From IMG/VR virus record IMGVR_UViG_3300046171_000158, positions 1-36,777 of that record: DNA of 36,777 nucleotides, one strand, 5' to 3'. The stretch's first letter is position 1, and every line of letters begins with the position of its first letter. Under the pieces are notes generated by a model that was not told the DNA's origin, ran no database searches, and was given only the letters and a program-made list of their open reading frames with translations. The stretch is from a virus. The position numbers and the translations under genes were made by a program. Of this stretch, positions 23,514 to 29,640 are shown one piece after another.

Positions 23514-26362
23514 CTGATACCCACCTGTGCGCGAGTGGCAGGACGATTGCGAAGATCACTCAGAACTTTTGCTTGTGCATCGCGAGCTGTCGATTTCATG
23601 CCCTGTGAAAACTGCTCGACGGTGACATACTCAACGTTATTGATAACAGTAGTTTCAGTCCTGACATCAATCGGGTTGCTGTTTATTGAAGCGATGCGTT
23701 CACGCTCCATAACTTTTTCCTTAGTGTAAGAGGTTGAGGTGCCGATGGCCTCAGCGTTCTCGGCAAAGGCGTTATTAGAGCTGTTTTTCGCGCCGCCCAT
23801 TGCTTTACGAGCAGCCTCAAACTGTTCATTGTTAGTGACGACTCCGCTTTGGCGTGGAATAAAAAGCTCTCTCCCACGCTCTCCAACGATGTAAGGCGTG
23901 TTTGCGGTTACTGGGCCGCCGTTGGCTCTAAACGCTCCAGCAAAGGGCGTACCGCCACCAAAGTCGCCTAGGGAGTTGCCTGTAATGCTCGGTGCGTTGG
24001 GATTAAACCCACCGCCGCCGCTGCTACCAGGCAGCAAACCAACAACAGCATTTAAAATCGCCATTGTCACCATCTTTGCAATAATCTGCCCCGCCATATC
24101 CAAGAAATAACTGCCAACACTTTTAAAGAAATCAGATAATGCCTGCTTGGCGCTAGTTGCGCCAGTGATTGCATTTGTGAACGACTGCGAAAAAGCACTG
24201 CCAATAGCGTTTGCTGCGCCAGTGATTTGGTTGATTGGATTAATTAAATCTTCGAGGTCTTTTTTCAAACTGCGAATGTTTTGACTTAAACCTTCAATCA
24301 ACGTGGGATCTATTGTTTGACGGTACTGATCAAGACCTCTAGCTTGCTGCTCAGGACTTAAGCCAAGCTTCGGATCCGCAAGTCTCTCCTTTTCCCTCCC
24401 AAGCAGCACTTTGTTGTAATCGCTTGACGAGATTAAACCAAGCTCCTTCTGCCTGTCTAGGAACTGATCCTCGAAAGACTTTCTTTGTTTCTCCAGCTCA
24501 GCTGTTATTTCTCTATTGAAAATCAGCCTTCCCAATTCTTGCTCTTTCAAAAGCGTATTTTTTTCCAACATCGCAAGCTGCAGATTGTTTAAATCGTCTA
24601 ATTGCTTACTTTGAGCTCTTGTGACATCCATTCCTTTTGCTTGAGCATTTGCTATCTGCATTGCTCTTTGTCTTGTCAGTTCTTTAAGGCTTACGATGAT
24701 TTGATTTACTTTTAACCTTTCTTGCTCTTGCTTTAAAGCAAAGATCTGTGCCCTGTTCCCCTCAGCCTCTGCTTTTGACATCTTGATCCTAAGTGCTGCA
24801 GTTTCCCCCGCCACTCTTAATGCTGCATCGCGAGCAAAAGCGCCCTCTAACATGCTGAAATCAGCTCGGCCTGGTCCTTTGGTTTTGCCGCCTCCAAGTG
24901 GAGTCTTGGTTGTTTCGGTTATACCAGGAAGACCTGTACCTTCATCTGGCCTCGCAATATCAACGCTGCCAGACGTTAGAGAGTTAATTTCATCCCTAAG
25001 ACTTTGCCTTCTGTCGGTTATTGATTTTATGTCTAAATTAATATCTCTGAGCCTTGCAGACCTTACACCCAACGGGTCGCCGCCTTCTTCTATCTCTTTT
25101 TGCATATCTGCCCTTTGAGCCCTTAGCCGCACTAAGCTCTTATTCGCGGCCTGTATGAGAACAGTATTTTTATTAATTTTAGCATCATCTGTAACGCCAA
25201 AAAACTTATTAAGTGCGTTTGTGGCTTTTGTTATGACATCTGAAATGGTTATAAAAGTTTCCTGAAAGGCCGATCCTATTGGAGCAAGTAACGCGCCAAC
25301 GCTTTCACTTAATTTGCTGAGTGAAACTTGCAACCTATCCCCAGCAGATTCAGGCCCAGATGCAATTATTTTTGCGTTTTCTCCATAACGCTCAAGCAAT
25401 GCTGCAGAGAATGTTTGGAAGTCTTGTAAGCTAACCTTTCCACCTTCAAGTGCCTTGTCTAATTCTTGAGGAGTTTTGCCAATGCTTTCAGCGAAAATAC
25501 TGAAAGCGCCTGGCAGTCTTTCACCAATCTGTTGCCTCAGCTCTTCAGCTGATACCTTGCCTTTACTAAAGACCTGAGCAGTTGCTGTAAGCGCAGAATC
25601 AACATCTTGCAGCGATCCGCCAGTTGCTCGAACAGCTGCAACAATTCCATTAAATGCAAGTTTAGTGTCGTCTAGGTTTCCGCCAGCACCCTGAACAGAA
25701 GCCTGTAACTTAGTGAATTGTCTGGTAAGAATTTCTTGAGGAATTGCGTAGTCTTCTGTGCCTTGCTCGATAGCCTGCAAAGACCTTGCGTACTCCTCAT
25801 TGCTTGTAGTCACACCTAAGAGAGCAATCCTGAGCTTCTTCAGGTTTGCCGCGTATTCAGCCGTTGCGCCTAAAGCCTTTCTTATCCCTCCAACCTGAGC
25901 GCCGATAGCCCCACCAACGATTGCACCAGCAGGACCGCCAAAAGCTGCACCAGCTAAAGAGCCAATAGCCCCTTCAGCTCCACCGAATACTCCAGCGCCA
26001 GCAACCGTACCCGCAATTTGCGCTGCACCTCTCAATCGACCACCCCCCTTCTTGCGGCCTTCTGCCTTAGCAAGTTTTTTGTCTAGCTTCTCAAGCTCTA
26101 TACCTGCTTGCTTAAACTCATCACCAGTTACGTCAACAGAACGCCTGAGAGCTTCAAATGCTTTCTTTTGCGCTTCCAGTGAATTTATTGAATTTCCGGT
26201 CTTTTGAGCGAATTTTGCGATTTCAGCCGTATAGCCTTTTAGCGTGTTTTCAGCATTTACAGATTCAGTCCCCAACTTTCGCAAAGAAGACTTGAGCTGA
26301 TTTAGCCCCTTTAGGCCACTAATTTTGGCCTTGATCTCTAATACAGTTGGATTTACAGCCAT
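23510..26362 (-). CDS. Tail tape measure protein, gpH-like (950 aa)
   Basis: It sets tail length and is packed inside the tube. Residues 1-105 are coiled helices (EIAKFAQKTGNSINSLEAQK). Residues about 108-160 are a glycine/alanine-rich membrane-active segment (VAGAGVFGGAEGAIGSLAGA). Residues about 165-330 match the tape-measure N-terminal domain (TSNEEYARSLQAIEQGTEDY, then SKGKVSAEELRQQIGERLPG). Long coiled coils fill 380-740. A second hydrophobic stretch and the motif FRANGGPVTANTPYIVGERG lie near 840-865. The start overlaps the G-T stop (TAATG). It is the third-longest gene of the window. Confidence 0.92.
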   Translation of the reverse strand: MAVNPTVLEIKAKISGLKGLNQLKSSLRKLGTESVNAENTLKGYTAEIAKFAQKTGNSINSLEAQKKAFEALRRSVDVTGDEFKQAGIELEKLDKKLAKAEGRKKGGGRLRGAAQIAGTVAGAGVFGGAEGAIGSLAGAAFGGPAGAIVGGAIGAQVGGIRKALGATAEYAANLKKLRIALLGVTTSNEEYARSLQAIEQGTEDYAIPQEILTRQFTKLQASVQGAGGNLDDTKLAFNGIVAAVRATGGSLQDVDSALTATAQVFSKGKVSAEELRQQIGERLPGAFSIFAESIGKTPQELDKALEGGKVSLQDFQTFSAALLERYGENAKIIASGPESAGDRLQVSLSKLSESVGALLAPIGSAFQETFITISDVITKATNALNKFFGVTDDAKINKNTVLIQAANKSLVRLRAQRADMQKEIEEGGDPLGVRSARLRDINLDIKSITDRRQSLRDEINSLTSGSVDIARPDEGTGLPGITETTKTPLGGGKTKGPGRADFSMLEGAFARDAALRVAGETAALRIKMSKAEAEGNRAQIFALKQEQERLKVNQIIVSLKELTRQRAMQIANAQAKGMDVTRAQSKQLDDLNNLQLAMLEKNTLLKEQELGRLIFNREITAELEKQRKSFEDQFLDRQKELGLISSSDYNKVLLGREKERLADPKLGLSPEQQARGLDQYRQTIDPTLIEGLSQNIRSLKKDLEDLINPINQITGAANAIGSAFSQSFTNAITGATSAKQALSDFFKSVGSYFLDMAGQIIAKMVTMAILNAVVGLLPGSSGGGGFNPNAPSITGNSLGDFGGGTPFAGAFRANGGPVTANTPYIVGERGRELFIPRQSGVVTNNEQFEAARKAMGGAKNSSNNAFAENAEAIGTSTSYTKEKVMERERIASINSNPIDVRTETTVINNVEYVTVEQFSQGMKSTARDAQAKVLSDLRNRPATRAQVGIR

Positions 26363-27020
26363 TACTTATCCGACTTGTTTAGCTCTAAGAGCGCTGCGGC
26401 TTCCATCACTCGAAGGCCCTCCAGCATCTCACGGGGATTGTCTACATCATAAAGGGACATCAGTCCTGACGCACCCAGCAGAACCTCATATTTCAAACCA
26501 ACGTAACCTCCCATCGTGACGTTCCACTGAGTCTGCATACGCAAAAACATCATCACAGTATCCCAGTTCTCGTCCCAAACCTCAAACTCGTCATTTTTCG
26601 GCTTTTCCTTTTCAGGTACTTTTATTCCAAACGCAGCAGCGTCATTATTGGTCTTGTCTTCAACTCTCTTCCCGCCATTAAGCCAGTGCTTAACAGCGCC
26701 TTTTAGTTTCCCTCTTGTGCCCCTGCCATTGACTCAATATATGCGTTCGTTATTCCCCTGACAAAGCAGGTGTCTTCAGAGAACTCTTTTAAATTCTCCT
26801 GAGAAAATTTTACGGGCTTGCCGTCTTCGTCTTCAATACCTTCCCATCCACAAACGACTTGGGCTAAAAGCTCAAAATCGCCCTTCTCTTTAAATTCAGA
26901 AGTTGGCACCCGCTTAAACACCGCATCAAAAGTCGAAGTCTCAAACACTCCACCATCGGCAGGCTCCTCGACTTTTACAGGCCACTTAAAAGTTTTGACC
27001 TTTTTCCGAACGAATGCCAT
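26362..27020 (-). CDS. Tail assembly chaperone fusion G-T, made by -1 frameshift
   Basis: Ribosomes that slip at G GGA AAC (26706-26712) continue into the -1 frame, which is open from there to 26362 and reads GKLKGAVKHWLNG, then EFEVWDENWDTVMMFLRMQT, then EAAALLELNKSDK. The fusion is about 219 aa. The T part begins only 3 bases upstream of the G stop and has no start codon of its own nearby; an internal ATG at 26556 would give only 64 aa. The W-x-ENW...QTQW pattern resembles the gpT-like proteins next to tape measure genes. G-T binds the tape measure and recruits tube subunits in lambda. The fusion ratio is unknown. Confidence 0.85.
26703..27020 (-). CDS. Tail assembly chaperone G (105 aa)
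   Basis: The product MAFVRKKVKTFKWPVKVEEP, then a beta-rich centre, then helices (ENLKEFSEDTCFVRGITNAY) ends SMAGAQEGN. It is the size and type of the tail chaperones encoded between tube and tape measure in siphoviruses. Most ribosomes stop at TAA 26703-26705; a fraction slip on the adjacent heptamer. ATG 27020 is preceded by the terminator-like region 27054-27133. Confidence 0.8.
   Translation of the reverse strand: MAFVRKKVKTFKWPVKVEEPADGGVFETSTFDAVFKRVPTSEFKEKGDFELLAQVVCGWEGIEDEDGKPVKFSQENLKEFSEDTCFVRGITNAYIESMAGAQEGN
26706..26712 (-). promoter_or_regulatory. -1 programmed ribosomal frameshift slippery site GGGAAAC
   Basis: On the minus strand the 0-frame reads GAG GGA AAC TAA. G GGA AAC fits X XXY YYZ, so both tRNAs can re-pair on GGG AAA after a one-base backward slip. 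The next codon in the 0 frame is a stop. Lambda uses GGGAAAG at the same gene boundary. Confidence 0.88.
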
Positions 27021-27053
27021 TGAGTGAATTTAACTGCAATTAGCTTACAACAA

Positions 27054-27099
27054 TAAAAAAGGCCGTGCTGCAGGACCAGAAAGATCGTTTATACAGCAC
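27054..27099 (-). terminator. Probable terminator after the tail tube gene
   Basis: On the minus strand GTGCTG (27094-27099) pairs with CAGCAC (27065-27070), extended by two G-U pairs, across a 23-base loop. GGCC and then TTTTTTATTG follow. The loop is long for a classic terminator, so efficiency is unclear. It would separate tail tube transcripts from the chaperone and tape measure genes. Confidence 0.5.
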
Positions 27100-27133
27100 A
27101 AGACCCTCGCTGCATGAAACACCGAGGGTCTTG
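27099..27133. repeat. Perfect 11-bp inverted repeat
   Basis: CAAGACCCTCG at 27099-27109 and CGAGGGTCTTG at 27123-27133 flank a 13-base loop. It lacks a U-tract on either strand and lies just upstream of the terminator on the minus strand. Possible roles are an mRNA 3'-end stabiliser or a binding site. Confidence 0.75.
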
Positions 27134-27205
27134 GCGGGTGCGGCCCCTTCGGGGATTGCAAGAACAGATGAAACCCCTAGCGTCCTAGGGCAGAGCTGCG
27201 ACAGA

Positions 27206-28144
27206 TCAAGTGTACGTTAAACTGAACTCGTCATTACCCGCTGTTGATGGAATCGCGGTGTATGGGATGTTCAGCATCGCAATGCCGTCTTGGTCGCCAT
27301 AACTCACATCTCCGATGTCGATGCTAGTGCTAGCAAAATCAACAATATTTCCAGCCGTGGTGCCGTGCTGGAACGTCAAGTTACCCAGCGTGCCGTCAGT
27401 CAATGCGGCGGTGAAGTAGTCCTTCGTAGCGATTGAAATCATTTCAATACTCACAGAACCGCTTGCGTTGCGATCAGTAATGATCACTTCCTTGTCGCAG
27501 CCAATCAACTCGCGATACACGACCGTGTTGCCGATGTCCATGCTCACCGACTGCAAGCAGCCAGAGTAAGAAAGCAAGGAGAAGGTGTCTGTGTTGCCGT
27601 TCTTGAAGATCAGCGGTGTTGCCTGGTTTGCGTAAGTAACGCTAGGCAGTGCTGAATCATCAGGAGCGTTATAGATGCCAGTGAAGGTGAAGTCAATCGT
27701 AGGAATTTCACCCACGCTTCCGTTCAAGGTAAACGTCCCTCTAGCACCAGTCACCTTATGGCGAACACCATCAATGTTGTAGTGAATGGTGACTGAACTG
27801 AAAGATGCGCTCACTGGCGCATACGTCACCGAAGTACCAGCAGCAACAGTTTCACTAAGGCCACAAGCCTGTAGTGCTTTGCCGTACTGAGGAGCAGTTC
27901 CAGCAGTACCAGAACCCGCCAGCTCAACGCTAAAGGTGCATTCAACGCGAGTGTTAGCCAACAGCTGCTCAGAAGCACCTAGATAGGGACGAATCAGATC
28001 GCGACTGACAACATCACTCTGCTGAGGAGTGATGTTCAGATCCCTCACCAAAACCGCGTCGGTTCCGGTTGGAGTCGGATCGACTCCGTAGCTGGACTCT
28101 AGTTCCACCAGGATTAGTCGTTTCCGTAGAAGAAGTGGTGCCAT
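27206..28144 (-). CDS. Major tail tube protein, gpV-like (312 aa)
   Basis: The product begins MAPLLLRKRLILVELESSYG and continues with DLNITPQQSDVVSRDLIRPY, then VECTFSVELAGSGTAG, the pattern of the large tail tube family in these phages. The C-terminus (SLTYT) is preceded by GDQDGIAMLNIPYTAIPSTA, a conserved final strand set. Its place before G and after the terminator-type protein is that of gpV. A long uncoded region with a terminator follows, as expected for a highly expressed protein. The start lies 106 bases inside a small overlapping frame. Confidence 0.82.
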   Translation of the reverse strand: MAPLLLRKRLILVELESSYGVDPTPTGTDAVLVRDLNITPQQSDVVSRDLIRPYLGASEQLLANTRVECTFSVELAGSGTAGTAPQYGKALQACGLSETVAAGTSVTYAPVSASFSSVTIHYNIDGVRHKVTGARGTFTLNGSVGEIPTIDFTFTGIYNAPDDSALPSVTYANQATPLIFKNGNTDTFSLLSYSGCLQSVSMDIGNTVVYRELIGCDKEVIITDRNASGSVSIEMISIATKDYFTAALTDGTLGNLTFQHGTTAGNIVDFASTSIDIGDVSYGDQDGIAMLNIPYTAIPSTAGNDEFSLTYT

Positions 28145-28250
28145 TTTCTTGTGGGGGGTCGGCGGGAAGTGTTCGCTTGATCAGAGTGCGTTTTCCGGTT
28201 TCTGGATCGATTAAATACGACCCACCTTGACCGCTGTACTCGTCTTTCAT
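28014..28250 (-). CDS. Small protein overlapping the tail tube start (78 aa as read)
   Basis: ATG 28250 starts MKDEYSGQGGSYLIDPETGK, then RTLIKRTLPADPPQENGTT, a basic and proline-containing small protein of the kind found upstream of tube genes. The last 40 codons overlap the tube gene out of frame and look forced (NRRGFGEGSEHHSSAE). Either the true end is near 28140 and an indel hides it, or the overlap is real. Only the first 38 residues are credible. Confidence 0.45.
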   Translation of the reverse strand: MKDEYSGQGGSYLIDPETGKRTLIKRTLPADPPQENGTTSSTETTNPGGTRVQLRSRSDSNRNRRGFGEGSEHHSSAE

Positions 28251-28275
28251 CGTAATCCTTGCAACTGCTTAAACC

Positions 28276-28704
28276 TTAGTAAGAAGTAAGGTCTGCCACT
28301 TGTGTTCGATAAAGCACTTCGTAATCGCAAGAAAAAACTCCTGCAGGCTGATCCGCATCAAAAAAATCAAAGTTAGTGATAACAGGCTGAATATCAATAG
28401 CCAGCCCACCTAGTGTTAAATCTGCCATTAGCAGTGAATGCAATGATTCAATTACGGGGTCAGCATCCGTATAAGCATTAGGGGATCGAATAGTAACGAT
28501 GACTCTGACCCTCATCGTCCAGTCAAGCTTTGGCAAGCTTGTGTTCTGCTGACAAGTGTCAGTTGTGGGTTCTACGATGATCGCAGGAGATTCAGCCCTT
28601 GCTAACGCTGTCACCCGCGACCGATACACCCTCCCATTAACACCAACCGTACTGGCCAGTGTCGTGGCAATTTGAGCCAGAATTTGTTCGCGCCTGGTAG
28701 TCAT
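28276..28704 (-). CDS. Tail terminator, gpU/Z-like (142 aa)
   Basis: The pattern MTTRREQILAQIATTLAST, then RSRVTALARAESPAIIVEPT, then a strand WTMRVRVIVTIRS, a helix with ADPVIESLHSLLMADL and a closing FSCDYEVLYRTQVADL is typical of small tail-completion proteins that cap the tube. It starts by an ATGA overlap with the connector gene. In lambda order, Z and U come here; length and fold pattern favour the gpU-like terminator. Confidence 0.7.
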   Translation of the reverse strand: MTTRREQILAQIATTLASTVGVNGRVYRSRVTALARAESPAIIVEPTTDTCQQNTSLPKLDWTMRVRVIVTIRSPNAYTDADPVIESLHSLLMADLTLGGLAIDIQPVITNFDFFDADQPAGVFSCDYEVLYRTQVADLTSY

Positions 28705-28989
28705 GAGTTCTTCATCAGCATTAACTCAACGAATTTCCCGTCGTCGATGAGGTTAGCGCTTCTGACAGTGTAGTTCACTCCATCAACCGATACTGCATCG
28801 CTGTGCAACAAGCTTCCAAATTTTGACGACTCACAAGTCACCTTGTAATCAGTCGTCAGCACTACTCCATCAGCGATAATCTCGCTTGGCATGTCCAATA
28901 CGCCTAGCCCTGTAGTGGACCCAGCCTGTAACAGGAACAGCAAAATCAGCACTGCTTAAAAAAACGCTTAAATCTTCTGTAAATGCCAT
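28701..28989 (-). CDS. Head-tail connector, gpFII-like (frame broken near 28926)
   Basis: ATG 28989 reads MAFTEDLSVFLSSADFAVPV, a common start for small head-tail joining proteins, then runs out of frame; the rest (GSTTGLGVLDMPSEI, then SVDGVNYTVRSANLI) is in the next frame, ending at 28701. An extra G in ACAGGCT near 28926 explains it, giving VPVTAGSTTG and 95 aa in total. Lambda gpFII is 117 aa with a similar final VxG..YxVR strand set. The upstream part of the downstream frame (MLILLFLLQAG) is an artefact and not a signal peptide. Confidence 0.65.
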
Positions 28990-29024
28990 GAGAAAAGCCC
29001 GGACAAACCGGGCATGTACGGCTA

Positions 29025-29396
29025 TCAGGCGTACTTCAAAGCACCAAAAGCATTGACGCTATAAGTGTGAGTTGAAGTGGATACTGTTGAAACAGCTTTG
29101 ACGAAACGCTTGGCGCTTCCTTTATCGAAAACCAACGTTTGCTTGCTTGCGCTTGTGCTCACTTGAGTGAACGAGGCGTCAGAAACATCAGAATAAGTTC
29201 CACCAGAGGTGTCCGCAGACTGAATTTTGACATCCAAAGTTGAAGTTCCGCCATTCTCGACATCGAGAATTACGCAAATGTCACCTTCATAGCCATTCAA
29301 GTCAACAGCAGTGCCGTTAAGAGCAGAAGTGCGTGAAGCCGTTGGAGCTAACGCAAAATGTGAGAGCTTTTCGAGCCCTACAGAAAGAATTGTCAT
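29025..29396 (-). CDS. Putative head decoration or fibre protein (123 aa)
   Basis: The product MTILSVGLEKLSHFALAPTA, then GYEGDICVILDVENGGTSTL, then QTLVFDKGSAKRFVKAVSTV, ending YSVNAFGALKYA is an all-beta sandwich pattern. I recall similar proteins following capsid genes of other phages, where a GYEGD...DV...Q motif and an RFV(K/R)AV strand recur. A head decoration role is inferred from that and from its place after the capsid gene. The start overlaps the previous stop by one base. Confidence 0.6.
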   Translation of the reverse strand: MTILSVGLEKLSHFALAPTASRTSALNGTAVDLNGYEGDICVILDVENGGTSTLDVKIQSADTSGGTYSDVSDASFTQVSTSASKQTLVFDKGSAKRFVKAVSTVSTSTHTYSVNAFGALKYA

Positions 29397-29635
29397 CAGT
29401 CTTCTCCAGACGATTGTTTGGTGCGGCCACGCTTTGCAGGAGGCTTCGGTGGACAGGCCGGTGCCTCAGGGGGACAAGATGGAGCAGCCTCAACGACAGG
29501 CTTAAGGTCCGAAGCAGCCTTCGCCTTGTTACTGCCAATCAGCAGTGTTGCAATGCCTTGCTCGACTTCAACAAAGGAGCCTGCTTTCACAGACTCCCCG
29601 TTGATCATCACATTGCGTGTGATTTCAACTCTCAT
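29396..29635 (-). CDS. Small protein after the capsid gene, gpFI position (79 aa)
   Basis: An ordered beta N-terminus (MRVEITRNVMINGESVKAGS, then FVEVEQGIATLLIGSNKAKA) is followed by a proline- and cysteine-containing linker (CPPEAPACPPKPP) and a basic end (AKRGRTKQS). The location between coat and connector genes is that of lambda FI, but no gpFI motif is seen. The first 45 residues resemble small G-S-F-V-E-V domains common in phage head operons. Function is unknown. Confidence 0.55.
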   Translation of the reverse strand: MRVEITRNVMINGESVKAGSFVEVEQGIATLLIGSNKAKAASDLKPVVEAAPSCPPEAPACPPKPPAKRGRTKQSSGED

Positions 29636-29640
29636 AAACT

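Larger units (their letters stand above)
27021..27205 (-). other. Intergenic region with several hairpins between tail tube and chaperone genes
   Basis: This 185-base gap has no gene. It holds the terminator at 27054-27099, a perfect 11-bp stem (27099-27109 with 27123-27133), a CCCC-TTC-GGGG hairpin near 27150 and a 6-bp stem CCCTAG/CTAGGG (27175-27190). The density of structure is unique in the window. Confidence 0.7.

Noticed and set aside
28701-28952. Signal peptide MLILLFLLQAG
   Set aside because: It is produced by reading out of frame through a connector gene; the family start lies at 28989.
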